Source of the DNA: Robertmurraya massiliosenegalensis JC6
Lineage (GTDB): Bacteria > Bacillota > Bacilli > Bacillales > Cytobacillaceae
NCBI RefSeq assembly: GCF_000311725.1
Contig: NZ_HE978513.1
Coordinates: 486,005-550,004, forward strand
Direction of reading: 5' to 3'
Length of the DNA: 64,000 nucleotides
Part shown: in pieces, positions 44,362-54,663 of the stretch
Numbering within the stretch: position 1 is the first letter of the stretch
How the letters are laid out: the number at the start of each line of letters is the position of its first letter
Position numbers and translations under genes: made by a program
The notes under the pieces: generated by a model
Databases searched by the model: none
What the model was told of the DNA's origin: nothing
What the model saw: the letters and a program-made list of their open reading frames with translations, nothing else

Positions 44362-46296
44362 TTAAACTCGCGCAACCTCTTTGTTTAAAGCAGCTAGGAA
44401 ATCGCTAAATGGAACGGTTTCAGATTTTTGCTCACCATATTTACGAACATTCACTGCCTTTTCCGCCATTTCATTATCTCCTACTACGAGCATATATGGA
44501 ATCTTTTGCATTTGTGCTTCTCGAATCTTATACCCCATTTTCTCATTGCGATCATCAAGTTCAACACGGAATCCTTCTGCTTTCAGTTGCTCCAGAACCT
44601 CACGAGCATAATCGTAATGAACATCCGCTGATACCGGAATCACTTGAACCTGCACAGGAGCTAACCAAGTTGGGAATGCACCTTTATATTCTTCAATTAA
44701 GAAGGCGACAAAACGTTCCATTGTCGATACAACTCCACGGTGGATAACGACGGGACGGTGTTGCTTTCCATCTTCCCCAACATATGTTAAGTCAAACCGC
44801 TCTGGCAATAAAAAGTCCAATTGGACAGTCGAAAGCGTTTCGTCTTTTCCAAGAGCTGTCTTCACTTGAACATCAAGCTTCGGACCGTAAAATGCCGCTT
44901 CCCCTTCAGCTTCAAAATAATCTAAGCCTAAATCATCCATCGCTTCTTTTAGCATCGATTGCGCTTTTTCCCACATTTCATCATCGTCAAAATATTTCTC
45001 AGTATCTGCTGGGTCACGGTAAGATAAGCGGAATGTATAGTCATTAATATCAAAATCTTTATATACTTCTAAAATAAGATTGACGACACGTTTAAATTCA
45101 TCCTTAATTTGATCAGGACGAACAAACACATGGGCATCATTTAACGTCATGCCTCGAACACGCTGTAATCCAGATAATGCTCCAGACATTTCATAGCGGT
45201 GCATCGTACCAAGCTCAGCAATCCGGATTGGGAGCTCACGGTAGCTATGGATTCCTTGTTTATAAACCATCATATGATGTGGACAGTTCATCGGACGTAG
45301 AACGAGTTGCTCATTATCCATCTCCATTGGTGGGAACATATCTTCTTGATAGTGCGCCCAGTGACCTGAAGTTTTATAAAGCTCAACACTTCCCATAATC
45401 GGTGTGTACACATGGTCATAGCCTAAACGTACTTCTTTATCGACGATATAGCGTTCAATCGTACGGCGAATTGTTGCACCTTTTGGAAGCCAAAGTGGTA
45501 AACCTTGCCCGACTAATTGAGAGCTTGTAAATAAGTTAAGCTCTTTCCCAATTTTACGGTGATCACGTTCTTTTGCTTCTTCAAGCAAACGTAAATGCTC
45601 GTCCAAATCTTCTTTTTTGAAGAAGGCAGTCCCATAAATTCTTTGGAGCATTTTATTTTTGCTATCTCCACGCCAGTAAGCACCTGCAATGCTTAATAGT
45701 TTAAACTCCTTGATTTTACCTGTAGAAGGAACATGGACACCCCGACAAAGGTCAAAGAAATCCCCTTGTTCATAGATCGTTACCTTCTCATCAGCTGGGA
45801 TGGCATCAATTAATTCTAATTTATACTCATCACCAATTTCCTTATAGAGCTCAATCGCCTCATCTCGGCTAACTTCCTTACGAACCACCTCGATATTTTC
45901 ATTGATGATTTTTTTCATCTCTTTTTCAATAATAGGGAGATCTTCCGGTGTAATCGATTGATCTAAATCAATGTCATAGTAGAAGCCCCCTTCAATAACA
46001 GGACCGACGCCAAGCTTCACATCTTTATACAAACGCTTGATTGCTTGCGCCATTAAATGGGCCGTACTGTGGCGTAACACCTCTAGTGCTTCATCACTTC
46101 CAACAGTGACAATTTCAATCGCACCATCCTCTTCGATTGGACGACGAAGATCGTACATTTCTCCATTCAACTTACCCGCAAGCGACTTCTTTTTTAGCCC
46201 AGGGCTAATCGAAGCAGCAACCTCTTCTGTCGTTACCCCGAATGGAAACTCCTTAACAGCACCATCCGGAAACGATAATTTAATTCCTTCTGCCAT
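44362..46296 (-). CDS. thrS: threonyl-tRNA synthetase
   Basis: A 644-residue class II synthetase with TGS domain (1-63), second additional domain with editing HSTAHLMAQ (His pair near 76-80), catalytic core (about 245-540; [26 protein letters not shown]) and anticodon-binding domain (about 540-644). The ATG at 46296 has AGGAGGAAAAAGAC. It is preceded by a threonine T-box leader and by one copy of dispersed repeat A between leader and gene. Confidence 0.97.
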   Translation of the reverse strand: MAEGIKLSFPDGAVKEFPFGVTTEEVAASISPGLKKKSLAGKLNGEMYDLRRPIEEDGAIEIVTVGSDEALEVLRHSTAHLMAQAIKRLYKDVKLGVGPVIEGGFYYDIDLDQSITPEDLPIIEKEMKKIINENIEVVRKEVSRDEAIELYKEIGDEYKLELIDAIPADEKVTIYEQGDFFDLCRGVHVPSTGKIKEFKLLSIAGAYWRGDSKNKMLQRIYGTAFFKKEDLDEHLRLLEEAKERDHRKIGKELNLFTSSQLVGQGLPLWLPKGATIRRTIERYIVDKEVRLGYDHVYTPIMGSVELYKTSGHWAHYQEDMFPPMEMDNEQLVLRPMNCPHHMMVYKQGIHSYRELPIRIAELGTMHRYEMSGALSGLQRVRGMTLNDAHVFVRPDQIKDEFKRVVNLILEVYKDFDINDYTFRLSYRDPADTEKYFDDDEMWEKAQSMLKEAMDDLGLDYFEAEGEAAFYGPKLDVQVKTALGKDETLSTVQLDFLLPERFDLTYVGEDGKQHRPVVIHRGVVSTMERFVAFLIEEYKGAFPTWLAPVQVQVIPVSADVHYDYAREVLEQLKAEGFRVELDDRNEKMGYKIREAQMQKIPYMLVVGDNEMAEKAVNVRKYGEQKSETVPFSDFLAALNKEVARV

Positions 46297-46401
46297 GTCT
46301 TTTTCCTCCTTTAGTAAAGGCTCTTTTCGCTTTCCATCATTCTCTTTTAGTAATGATCAGTTGGTTAGGTTCCTCATTTCATAAAAAACAACAAAGCGGA
46401 T

Positions 46402-46485
46402 GCGAAAAGTGCCGCGCAATATGAATATGTACCTCCGTACCCACATATAAAGGGTAAATGTCGGTTTTGGACATTTACAGATAAA
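46402..46485 (+). repeat. dispersed palindromic repeat, family A, copy 2
   Basis: Second copy of the element at 13004-13110: GCGAAAAGTGCCGCGCAA at the left and the compact hairpin GTAAATGTC (46454-46462) - GGTTTTG - GACATTTAC (46470-46478) at the right. It lies inside the thrS leader region, after the T-box terminator and before the gene. It shows the element with a short loop, probably closer to the basic form. Confidence 0.7.
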
Positions 46486-46512
46486 CTTCTCTGCATGTGG
46501 ATCTTTAGAACA

Positions 46513-46794
46513 TAAAAAAACCCGTCCCTATAGAAAGGGACGAGTTATCGTAAATAACACGTGGTTCCACCCTAATTCTCATTTTTTCAAAGACAACGAA
46601 AAAATGACTTTAGTGACAACATAACGGGTTTGACCGTCAACCAATACTAATAGCTTCACTATGTTCCTGGTTGAAGTTTAGAGGTGGTAAGCATTCGATT
46701 CGTATTAGGAAGATTCCAGCCAAGTCTTCCCTCTCTATCAATCGGTTAAAGAACACTCATATCCTCATCAGAACTTTTACTATATCCTTATATG
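46513..46794 (-). promoter_or_regulatory. T-box riboswitch leader of thrS
   Basis: AGGGTGGAACCACG (46560-46573, minus strand) is the T-box; the terminator AACTCGTCCC...GGGACGGGTT with seven T is at 46513-46545. Uncharged tRNA-Thr should switch it to antitermination. The specifier codon was not assigned with certainty. Confidence 0.92.
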
Positions 46795-46800
46795 TAGGTA

Positions 46801-46829
46801 ATTATAGTAGTTTAAAATCGGAAAATCAA
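46801..46829 (-). promoter_or_regulatory. sigma-A promoter of the thrS leader
   Basis: TTGATT (46824-46829), 17-base spacer and TATAAT (46801-46806) on the minus strand, directly after the ytxC stop codon. Confidence 0.8.
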
Positions 46830-46833
46830 GTTC

Positions 46834-47685
46834 TTATCCGTTTTTTTTATGTTGATGAAAATCATCTTTAGACCTTAGCCGAACCCGCTCTTCAAAAATA
46901 TTTTGGATCGTGCGAACGAGTGGTTCCTCGACATCATCTACATACAAATAGATCGCAGAAGGCGTGATAGAAAGGAGTGGGGCAATCGTAACCGAATCAA
47001 TATAAACAGGGTGATTGGAAAGCAATTTTCGATCGATCATCCGTACCAGTTCCGCTCTTCTGATTTCGGAAAAATGTTCATCGAAGAACGTCACCCCATC
47101 TTCAAATAAAAGATGTAATTGATTAAACTTTGGCGTTCTATCTGTTAAAAATTGACGTAATGTTTGGATAAACATTTGATATTCTTGCTCCATTTTGTAT
47201 TCATCAATCGAGATTTCCACATACTTTTCTAATTGCTCCATATATGATCGCATGCGAAAACGGACAAAAGAATCAAATGAAAAGGAGTGCTGCTCATCAA
47301 AAATTTGCGAAACAGCCTTTTCCATTTGCTGATTCATATTTGAATCATGAATCAAAGCCTCAAGATCTTCACGCTCCCCTTCAATAATGGAATGAATGAT
47401 CTCTAAAATTTGCTGAATCTCATCCTCATCTTCGTAAAAATATTTTTCTTTAAGGATCATTTTAAACCAATCATGAAGCTTAATTTTGATAATAAATTGT
47501 AGGAATGCTGCCTTACTTGCTTCTACTAATTCCAATATGTCTCGATCTATTTTCACCTTCGCTTTATGGTCATCTTCATTTAGAAGCGTTATTTTTTCAT
47601 TTAACGATTTAGTTTGTACTTGATGCTGTATGTATTTGTGAAACTGGCTAGCATCCTCTTTATTCTGAAACGTAATTTCCGCCAA
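46834..47685 (-). CDS. ytxC: sporulation-associated protein YtxC
   Basis: A 283-residue YtxC-like protein (SFDSFVRFRMRSYMEQLEKY, FVRFRM core near 140), named in B. subtilis as a putative sporulation gene of unknown function. Two helix-rich halves and many acidic residues are visible; no signal peptide. It lies between dnaI and thrS as in B. subtilis. AAGGGGGGATTTGGTTGG precedes the ATG, which is GC-rich compared with neighbours but a normal site. Confidence 0.85.
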   Translation of the reverse strand: MAEITFQNKEDASQFHKYIQHQVQTKSLNEKITLLNEDDHKAKVKIDRDILELVEASKAAFLQFIIKIKLHDWFKMILKEKYFYEDEDEIQQILEIIHSIIEGEREDLEALIHDSNMNQQMEKAVSQIFDEQHSFSFDSFVRFRMRSYMEQLEKYVEISIDEYKMEQEYQMFIQTLRQFLTDRTPKFNQLHLLFEDGVTFFDEHFSEIRRAELVRMIDRKLLSNHPVYIDSVTIAPLLSITPSAIYLYVDDVEEPLVRTIQNIFEERVRLRSKDDFHQHKKNG

Positions 47686-47811
47686 CCAAATCCCCCCTTT
47701 AACGATCTCCTCTTGGGCTAATCCAGCATCGGACTAGTCCAAATCTCTGTAATCATATATATGGGGATTCTCACAAAAATAGAAGTGTTCCATCTAATTC
47801 TCTTATTACGA

Positions 47812-47869
47812 AAAAGAAGCTGTTTGCGAAAGTCTTTTTGTCATCGACTTTCGCATCAGCTTCTCTAAC
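47812..47869 (-). terminator. terminator of dnaB-dnaI
   Basis: Long stem AGAAGCTG-TGCGAAAGTC paired with GACTTTCGCA-CAGCTTCT, followed by TTTTTCG on the minus strand, 7 bases after dnaI. Confidence 0.9.
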
Positions 47870-47875
47870 ACATTC

Positions 47876-48817
47876 TTATCTTCTTCGATTAGGTCCATCC
47901 ACTAAAACAGGGTCAGTTAAAAAGCGAATTCTCTCTAATATGCGACGAGCTTTCATTTTCTCTTCCTCACCTCGTTGGCTGTAAGTGAGGTGATGCTCAA
48001 GTCCATCATAATCAAAGTTTGTACTAAAAAAGGTCGGCAAATATTCTTGCATTCTAAATTGCAGAATAGGTCCTAACACTTCATCACGAGTCCAGCTTGA
48101 CATCGTTTCCGCTCCAATATCATCAATCATTAAAACTGGCTGCTTTTTGATCGTTTCAATCTTTTCGTTCAAGGTCGAATCACCAATCGAATTTTTCAGT
48201 TCTCTTAGTAGCTCTGGAAAATACACGATCATCGATGGTACATTTTCTCTTGCTAATTCATTGGCAATCGCTCCAAGTAGAAAGGATTTTCCTACGCCGA
48301 ACTTTCCATAAAAATAGAGTCCCTTTGGCTTTTCATCTGAATTGTAATTCTTCACAAATTGAATCGCTTTCCTTATCGCCTCATTTCTCCCTGAATCATC
48401 ATCATATAAATCAGAGAATGAAGCTTGGTAAACATCCTTGGGCACATACATACTTTGAATTAATTTTTCACTTTTCTTCTTTTCATCATCCATAATCTTT
48501 AATTGGCATCGTTCATAAAAAATATCGATTGTCCCTCTTCCAATTGCGAGCTGAGGATGGTAGCCTTTCATCAAATTATTACACTCTTTAAGGCTCTGAC
48601 ACTCCGCACAATTCTTGCTTTGATTGGCGTAATCAAAAAGAGTCATTAGGCTTTTTTCAATCATATCTTCGGAGATTTCATCCTCATGTTTTATGATAAA
48701 AGCACGAACTGATGGATCTTGTAAAACTTCCAGCTTCATTTTTTTGTATCGAGATTGAAAATCGGAATTATTCCCTAACTTTTTCAAAGTATCATTAACT
48801 CTTTCCATAGACGTCAC
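47876..48817 (-). CDS. dnaI: helicase loader DnaI
   Basis: A 313-residue AAA+ loader. The N-terminal helicase-binding zinc domain has CAECQSLKECNNLMKGYH (residues about 76-93). The AAA+ domain shows Walker A GKFGVGKSF (near 171), Walker B MIDDIGAE and sensor residues before RILERIRFL. It loads the replicative helicase DnaC with DnaB and DnaD at oriC and at restart sites. Its start overlaps the dnaB stop by 4 bases. Confidence 0.95.
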   Translation of the reverse strand: MTSMERVNDTLKKLGNNSDFQSRYKKMKLEVLQDPSVRAFIIKHEDEISEDMIEKSLMTLFDYANQSKNCAECQSLKECNNLMKGYHPQLAIGRGTIDIFYERCQLKIMDDEKKKSEKLIQSMYVPKDVYQASFSDLYDDDSGRNEAIRKAIQFVKNYNSDEKPKGLYFYGKFGVGKSFLLGAIANELARENVPSMIVYFPELLRELKNSIGDSTLNEKIETIKKQPVLMIDDIGAETMSSWTRDEVLGPILQFRMQEYLPTFFSTNFDYDGLEHHLTYSQRGEEEKMKARRILERIRFLTDPVLVDGPNRRR

Positions 48818-50220
48818 CCCCTGTTTCTAAATTCTCTAAGCAATTCTTCTATTTCTCGTTTCTCATCATCATTCGTTTGATTCACATGCGCTGGCTTAAC
48901 AGCCTCGTCTTTTTCATCAAACCAATCAGGAATCGCCTCCGTACGAATTGGTTTCTTACGAGCAGTTGAGTTTGTGTTCTTATTATCCGCCCAATCCAAA
49001 TACTGACGATGCTCTTTAATGGCTAGATCCATTGCTTCTTTAACAGTCGTTATTTTTTTCCGAGCCCAGTGGGAAGCTATTTTATCGACATAGCCCTTTG
49101 TCAGCTTCATATCCGTTTTCAATAAAACATATTGAATCAGTACATTGACAACTCCAGGTAATAACTTTTGTTTAAACATGACATCTTCAATAATCTTTAA
49201 ATCTGCTTTAGACGGTACTGTTCCCCCTGATATGTCAATTAAGAGCTGTTTTGGAGACGTTGTATCTAAGTAATGAATGAGCTTGTCTTCTTTCGTCTGC
49301 GGCTTTACTACATCTGATTGTTTTAAAGTTGGTTGGATTTTCTCTACCAGTAACGGGAGCTTGTCCTGATGCTCAAGCTGATACCAATCCCTTGCTGCTT
49401 TGCGAAGCTCTTCAATATTTACTTTCCCTTCCAGATCATCCATTGCTGATATGACTAGGTTTTTCATTTGCAGAGAATCGATACCATAAAGATACGATAG
49501 ATTACTGATTGCATCTTTCACCTTTATTGTCAGCGCCTTTTTCGGAACAAGCGATTCTGATAATCCTGCCTCTAATAGGTCAAAATCAAAGTCTGGATGC
49601 CCATCAATTTGGATTCCATTTTGGACCGTTCTTCCTATGTACGTATGGTCTCTCTCCTGATCATAAACCTCATCGTTCCTTTGAAAATTCTCCGGTATCG
49701 CTGAATCATAGACATCCTGAAACGCCCTCGTTACATCATCATAGCCTTCAGTTGCAGCAGGAAGCGCTTTATCAGAGAAGAATTTCTTTAACTTTGCAAA
49801 CTGAGTTTTTCCCACTTTTTGATATAAATAAATGTTTAGCATTCCATCTAAAAAGAATTGTTCTGGTGGCAATGGTGGTTGAAGCTCATAAATAAATGAA
49901 CGAGAGCCTTCATTCGTTTGTACATAGGTTTTTAGTAAGCCAATCCCTTCAAGTTTTAATCGAGCTTCATAAATTGACTTTAAATGAAGATCCATAAAAC
50001 TCATGAGACTATGGTGGGAATTGCTTTGAGACCATAATCGATTTTCTTCCACCTCAGCCCATAACGTCATATATAAACTCATGGAAATCGGACCAATTAA
50101 AGGTTGATACAACAACGTAATGATCTTTCGGTCATATTCGTGAAGTATTCCATTACTGGCCACTGTATATCGATCAATTGGCAACATTTCTTTCCAATGC
50201 TGGGCCATATGTGTTTCCAA
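48814..50220 (-). CDS. dnaB: replication initiation and membrane attachment protein DnaB
   Basis: A 468-residue Bacillus-type DnaB, not the helicase. N-terminal DDBH1 domain (LPIDRYTVASNGILHEYDRK, TLLYQPLIGPISMSLY) and C-terminal DDBH2 (VMFKQKLLPGVVNVLIQYVL, ASHWARKKITTVKEAM) are present. It brings DnaI and helicase to the origin and to restart complexes. Cotranscribed with dnaI. Confidence 0.93.
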   Translation of the reverse strand: METHMAQHWKEMLPIDRYTVASNGILHEYDRKIITLLYQPLIGPISMSLYMTLWAEVEENRLWSQSNSHHSLMSFMDLHLKSIYEARLKLEGIGLLKTYVQTNEGSRSFIYELQPPLPPEQFFLDGMLNIYLYQKVGKTQFAKLKKFFSDKALPAATEGYDDVTRAFQDVYDSAIPENFQRNDEVYDQERDHTYIGRTVQNGIQIDGHPDFDFDLLEAGLSESLVPKKALTIKVKDAISNLSYLYGIDSLQMKNLVISAMDDLEGKVNIEELRKAARDWYQLEHQDKLPLLVEKIQPTLKQSDVVKPQTKEDKLIHYLDTTSPKQLLIDISGGTVPSKADLKIIEDVMFKQKLLPGVVNVLIQYVLLKTDMKLTKGYVDKIASHWARKKITTVKEAMDLAIKEHRQYLDWADNKNTNSTARKKPIRTEAIPDWFDEKDEAVKPAHVNQTNDDEKREIEELLREFRNRG

Positions 50221-50243
50221 CCTTTCTTTTAAAGCTAATAAGA

Positions 50244-50275
50244 AAAAAAGCCAAAGGTATTCTTTAGCCTAAAAA
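50244..50275 (-). terminator. hairpin between nrdR and dnaB
   Basis: Minus-strand GGCTAAAG-AATAC-CTTTGGCT pairs with wobbles and is followed by seven T; it lies 24 bases before dnaB, so it may end or attenuate nrdR transcription. Confidence 0.5.
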
Positions 50276-50326
50276 ATATGTTCATTCTTAAATGCCAGTA
50301 AGCATGTCGCACCACTCACCTGACAT

Positions 50327-50785
50327 TTATTGTTCTTTTTTTATAAGTTCCTTTAATTCATCAATAAATACGTTGATATCCTTAAATTGACGATACACAG
50401 AAGCAAAACGGACGTAAGCAACATCATCAATCTTTGCCAGGCGCTCCATCACCATTTCTCCGATGACCTCACTATCAATTTCAGATACCCCTTGACTGCG
50501 AAGTTCTTTTTCTACCTCAGCAGTTATATTCTCTAATTTCTGTAAGGCAACAGGGCGTTTCTCACAAGCTTTTATTAAACCACGAAGGATTTTATCCCGA
50601 CTAAATTCTTCTCGAGTACCTTCCTTTTTTACGACGATTAAAGGAATCTCTTCAACCTTCTCAAAGGTCGTAAAACGAGAAGCACAACGTTCACACTCTC
50701 TTCTACGGCGAATAGAGCGTCCTTCATCAACGGGACGGGAATCAAGGACTCGCGTATTACTATTTTGGCAGGAAGGGCATTTCAT
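50327..50785 (-). CDS. nrdR: transcriptional repressor NrdR
   Basis: A 152-residue NrdR: zinc ribbon ([20 protein letters not shown] and [12 protein letters not shown]) and an ATP-cone (about 49-139; [20 protein letters not shown]). It represses ribonucleotide reductase genes according to dATP/ATP. It sits before dnaB as in B. subtilis ytcG. No NrdR box pair was noticed in this window. Confidence 0.95.
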   Translation of the reverse strand: MKCPSCQNSNTRVLDSRPVDEGRSIRRRRECERCASRFTTFEKVEEIPLIVVKKEGTREEFSRDKILRGLIKACEKRPVALQKLENITAEVEKELRSQGVSEIDSEVIGEMVMERLAKIDDVAYVRFASVYRQFKDINVFIDELKELIKKEQ

Positions 50786-51045
50786 ACAACCATCAGCTCC
50801 GAATTCTGAAATTCTTTATAAATAGCTCTTTTCACATACATTTTTGCTTCTTTAAAGCAACAGTTGGTTATCTATCGAATACAGTGAAAAGCGCATGCAT
50901 ATTTTATCCGTGCAATTATTCTTCGTATGGAATAAGAGTGGTTGGCACTAATACACCTGCAAAATCATCATCCGTACGAAAACAATCTTATAAATATATC
51001 TTATTAAAAAGGAGAAAGTAGTACAAGTAATAGTAGGATGAAATT

Positions 51046-51075
51046 AAAAAAAGAGGTGTTATCATACACCTCCCC
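51046..51075 (-). terminator. terminator of speD
   Basis: 7-bp stem GAGGTGT / ACACCTC with a 6-base loop and seven T on the minus strand, about 60 bases past speD. The 352-base gap 50786-51137 holds nothing else that I recognise. Confidence 0.85.
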
Positions 51076-51137
51076 TGAGCTCATTGGTTTCGTTTTCTTG
51101 AATACCTGCTTAGATTAATTATCTAATTATCGTAAGG

Positions 51138-51512
51138 TTACAGATTGATTTTTTGCTTAACTTGAACAGGACCCATTCCTCGTGGTAGTTCAATATTTTC
51201 ACGAGTTTGGGCTCCTAATGCCTCTGCAATATAATTAGCAGCAATATTAGGATCCATTTCACCACATGTATACACGTCAATACTTGCATATCCATGTTCT
51301 GGAAAGCTGTGAATCGTTAAATGGGACTCAGAAATAATCACAACTCCGCTAACACCTTGTGGGGCGAATTTATGAAAGGCAACCTCACGAATCTCAGCAC
51401 CCGACTTTAATGCAGCATCCGCAAAAATCCGTTCAATTTGTTCAAGATCATTTAGCTTTTCAAAATCGCAACCCCATAACTCCGAAATGACATGGCGACC
51501 CATTGTTTCCAT
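51138..51512 (-). CDS. speD: S-adenosylmethionine decarboxylase proenzyme
   Basis: A 124-residue bacterial class 1B SpeD ([20 protein letters not shown]). The self-processing site is in [19 protein letters not shown], where the Ser of LTIHS becomes the pyruvoyl group; VYTCG holds the catalytic Cys. It makes decarboxylated SAM for spermidine. The start at ATG 51512 has AAAGGGGG; 51551 has no site. It lies between gapB and nrdR as in B. subtilis. Confidence 0.93.
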   Translation of the reverse strand: METMGRHVISELWGCDFEKLNDLEQIERIFADAALKSGAEIREVAFHKFAPQGVSGVVIISESHLTIHSFPEHGYASIDVYTCGEMDPNIAANYIAEALGAQTRENIELPRGMGPVQVKQKINL

Positions 51513-51721
51513 ATTCAATTTCCCCCTTTTTGCTTTATACGAAAACAACATGAATTTTTCTAGTGGACGATCACTACCACGGGGGAAAGTTAGTCCAGAG
51601 AGGTCCTAACCCTTTAAGTAGTCACCAAATCCTTCATTCATGAAGTTCACGTGCATTAGTATACTTTGTTTATATTTCTTTTGCAATATATAGGGGGAAA
51701 TTTGTTCGTTTTAAAAATAAA

Positions 51722-51755
51722 AAAGCCCGCTCAGGCATAAGGAGGGGCTTAGTGT
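51722..51755 (-). terminator. terminator of gapB
   Basis: Minus-strand imperfect stem GCCCCTC / GAGCGGGC with 9-base loop and six T, starting 9 bases after gapB. Confidence 0.7.
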
Positions 51756-51763
51756 TCAATCTA

Positions 51764-52795
51764 TTAACTTACTTTCACTTTAGATGTTTGAAGCAAGGCA
51801 TTTGCCACATGCTTTGTTAAATCAACAACACGGCACGAATAGCCCCACTCATTGTCATACCATGCTAATACTTTTACTTTATTAGCACCCATCACCATCG
51901 TTGATAAACCATCAATAATCGCTGAATGTTCATTTGTATTAAAGTCAACAGAGACCAATGGTTCTTCGGTGATATCAATTACTCCCTTTAAGGCTCCTTT
52001 AGAGGCAGAGACAAAGGCATCGTTTATTTCATCCACCGTAACTTCTCTTTTTAGATCGACAACAAGATCAACGAGCGAAACATTTGAAGTTGGTACCCTT
52101 AAAGCCATCCCATGAAGCTTTCCTTTTAAATTAGGAAGAACGAGAGACAATGCCTTTGCTGCTCCAGTCGAAGTTGGAATAATCGATTGGGCACAAGCTC
52201 TTGCACGTCTTAAATCTTTATGTGGGTTATCTATATTTTTTTGATCATTTGTATAGGCATGAACCGTTGTCATTAAACCATTGATGATCCCAAATTGTTC
52301 ATCTAACACCTTCGCAACAGGAGCTAAACAATTGGTTGTGCATGAGGCATTTGAAATGATATCATGTTTTTCCAGATTGAGGTCGTGTTCATTCACCCCC
52401 ATAACGATCGTTACGTCTTCATTTTTTCCCGGAGCAGTTAAAATGACTTTCTTTGCTCCCGCTTGCAAATGCAAGCTTGCTTGATCTCTAGAATTAAATT
52501 TCCCCGTTGCCTCAATGACTATATCAATCCCGTATTCCTTCCATGGAAGCTCAGCAGGATTTCGATTGCTTAATAGTTTCACTCTTTTTCCATTAACGAC
52601 TAAGGCGTTGTCTTCTGCGATAATGTTGCCCTCGAATTTCCCGTGATTTGTGTCATACTTTATTAAATGTGCCAACGTTTCCGCCGGATAGCTTGCATTG
52701 ATTGCTACAATTTCTAAACGATCTTCAAGAATGGCTTTTCTAAATACCATTCTACCAATTCTTCCAAACCCATTAATCGCAATTTTTGCCTTCAT
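51764..52795 (-). CDS. gapB: NADP-dependent glyceraldehyde-3-phosphate dehydrogenase GapB
   Basis: A 343-residue GAPDH. NAD(P)-binding GFGRIGRMVFR at the start is followed by INASYPAETLAHLIKYDTNH, the GapB form in place of GapA's VNDLTD; active-site SNASCTTNCLAPVAK has the catalytic Cys near 152. GapB runs in the gluconeogenic direction with NADPH. In B. subtilis it is repressed by CcpN on glycolytic carbon. It lies next to speD. Confidence 0.93.
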   Translation of the reverse strand: MKAKIAINGFGRIGRMVFRKAILEDRLEIVAINASYPAETLAHLIKYDTNHGKFEGNIIAEDNALVVNGKRVKLLSNRNPAELPWKEYGIDIVIEATGKFNSRDQASLHLQAGAKKVILTAPGKNEDVTIVMGVNEHDLNLEKHDIISNASCTTNCLAPVAKVLDEQFGIINGLMTTVHAYTNDQKNIDNPHKDLRRARACAQSIIPTSTGAAKALSLVLPNLKGKLHGMALRVPTSNVSLVDLVVDLKREVTVDEINDAFVSASKGALKGVIDITEEPLVSVDFNTNEHSAIIDGLSTMVMGANKVKVLAWYDNEWGYSCRVVDLTKHVANALLQTSKVKVS

Positions 52796-53193
52796 CTTTC
52801 GGCTCCTTCCGAATAAATGTTATACTTTTAAAACCTTTTATTACAATTAGTATAACACAATAAAAGGATTTTGTGATGAATTAAATGCGGAAATTATAGA
52901 AATTCGCATTAATGATCTTCAATCAATCAAAATAAGCCCTACCATTTTCCCACAAAGAGCGATCAAATGAACAAAATTTTACGCTAAATCCCTTTTAGAT
53001 ATTAGTCGTATAGTTAAATAGATGATGCCATTTGATAAATGATGCTTTTCAATAAAAGATAACTTTAAAAAACGACCCTTATTTATGGATCGCTTTTGCA
53101 GTGATTGTCTGTCTTCTAAAAAAAGAAGAAGATGGAATAGCACGTAGACGATGATTGTGACGTTCTCTCCTTAACAAACATTTTTAGTGGCGT
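52796..53193. other. gapB-coaE intergenic region
   Basis: A 455-base gap to coaE. The first 60 bases upstream of gapB carry a minus-strand TATACT-like element in a run (TGTTATACTAATTG) that may be the promoter region for CcpN-type control. I see no ORF with a ribosome site and no repeat in the rest, apart from the coaE terminator at 53194-53240. Confidence 0.5.
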
Positions 53194-53240
53194 AAAAAAA
53201 CTGTAGGTACTCGTCGTTCTCCGAGTTTACCTACAGTTTG
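53194..53240 (-). terminator. terminator of coaE
   Basis: Stem AAACTGTAGGTA / TACCTACAGTTT with an inner CTCG / CGAG pair, followed by seven T on the minus strand; 11 bases after coaE. Confidence 0.9.
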
Positions 53241-53250
53241 CAAAACGTAT

Positions 53251-53856
53251 TTATTCGTACGAAATCCCCCACAGCTGAAGGATTTCGCTTAATTGTCTTT
53301 TCGTTTCTTCGATCGTCCCATTATTATCAATCATGGCATCACTTAATTCAATTTTATCCTTTAAAGGCATTTGCGAGTGAACTCGTGCAAGTGCTTCTTC
53401 TTCTGTAAAATGGTTTCGTGCCATAAGTCTTTTTAGTTGCGTTTGTTCATCGACGTACACCAATAACGTTTTTTCGACCATATGAGTTAACTTGCTTTCA
53501 AATAAAAGGGGGATGTCCAAAACGATTAGTTTTTCGCCATTTTTTATAGCCTGCTCGCGCTTTTCATTCATCCTTCTCCGTACATCTGGATGAACAATGC
53601 TGTTTAACTTCATTCTTTTTTCTTCATCATGAAAGACAACGTTTCCGAGCTTTGCCCGGTCAATTTCCTTATTTTCTAACAAAACCTCTTGCCCAAAATA
53701 AGTGACAATTTCATGATAAGCTGGCTCCCCTACTTCCACAGCAAAACGGGATTCTAGGTCCGCATCAATAACGGGAAATCCTTTTTCCTTCAGTAAATTG
53801 GAAACTGTACTTTTTCCACTAGCAATTCCACCGGTTAATCCTACAACTAATGCCAT
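53251..53856 (-). CDS. coaE: dephospho-CoA kinase
   Basis: About 201 residues (MALVVGLTGGIASGKSTVSN). P-loop GGIASGKST is at 9-17, with DADLESRFAVE and the lid region LKRLMARNHFT. It phosphorylates dephospho-CoA in the last CoA step. The chosen ATG at 53856 follows GTG at 53859, either of which could initiate; AGTGAGGAATC is upstream. It overlaps no neighbour, and ytaF precedes it by 43 bases. Confidence 0.94.
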   Translation of the reverse strand: MALVVGLTGGIASGKSTVSNLLKEKGFPVIDADLESRFAVEVGEPAYHEIVTYFGQEVLLENKEIDRAKLGNVVFHDEEKRMKLNSIVHPDVRRRMNEKREQAIKNGEKLIVLDIPLLFESKLTHMVEKTLLVYVDEQTQLKRLMARNHFTEEEALARVHSQMPLKDKIELSDAMIDNNGTIEETKRQLSEILQLWGISYE

Positions 53857-53899
53857 CACGATTCCTCACTTTAACTTCGATTGCTACTTCAATGAATTG

Positions 53900-54532
53900 T
53901 TACATTTTCCATATCCCAATGAAAATGAGTAAAATTCCAGGGATAAACGAAAATTTTTGCAAGACACTATTTTTCGAAAGAACAACACCGATTTTCATTC
54001 CGATTGTCACAAAGAGCGAACTCATGACTGCTACTGCAATGGCTAATGCAACTGGTGAGTACCCTAACATCGCTGCCCCAATTCCAGCTCCAAAGGCATC
54101 AAGAGATAACGCAAAGCCTAGCATGAATGCCTCAATTCCCGTAATCGTTCCTGATTTATCGAAATCAGCTGACATCGGCTTCTTTAAAATATTAATGACA
54201 ATCCCGAGTGATTTAATTTCAAAATTAACAATCATTTTTTCATGGGGGAGCGCTTCTTTCGATTTTTCCGAGCGAAAAAATTGATACAAGATCCATCCAC
54301 CTAATAATACAAGTACGATTCCCCCGATTTTCTCTGCCATATCAGGAGAAAGAAAGGCTTCAACCATTTTTCCAACAGCCATCGCTCCGACTAAAGTGAT
54401 CGCTGAACAACAGGCAATAATGATAATCGATTTAAAAGGGATTCGCATTTTTCGAAGCCCATAAGTAAATCCAACACTAAAGCTATCTAAGCTTACCGCA
54501 AATGCAAGTAGAATAAGTGAAAATGTAAACAC
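53900..54532 (-). CDS. ytaF: sporulation membrane protein YtaF (MntP-like)
   Basis: A 210-residue protein with six hydrophobic spans in two repeats: LLAFAVSLDSFSVGFTYGLR at the N-terminus and FMLGFALSLDAFGAGIGAAM in the second half, a tandem layout of the MntP/YtaF family with Asp in each repeat. In B. subtilis it is a sporulation-associated membrane protein; transport of Mn2+ is known for MntP relatives, not proven here. Confidence 0.9.
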   Translation of the reverse strand: MFTFSLILLAFAVSLDSFSVGFTYGLRKMRIPFKSIIIIACCSAITLVGAMAVGKMVEAFLSPDMAEKIGGIVLVLLGGWILYQFFRSEKSKEALPHEKMIVNFEIKSLGIVINILKKPMSADFDKSGTITGIEAFMLGFALSLDAFGAGIGAAMLGYSPVALAIAVAVMSSLFVTIGMKIGVVLSKNSVLQKFSFIPGILLIFIGIWKM

Positions 54533-54663
54533 TGGTATTAGCTCCTTCCCATCAAAAAGCTAAGATAGTATATGGAAGGAGCCATTCCAATGTTAATATT
54601 TAGATTTAATGAATGTCGAAAAAGGAGCTTGTTCAGCCAAAAATGTTCAGTCTTTACTGTCGA

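Noticed and set aside
48814-50220. Replicative helicase DnaB
   Set aside because: It lacks Walker motifs and has DDBH1/DDBH2 domains; this is the Bacillus initiation protein DnaB and not the helicase.
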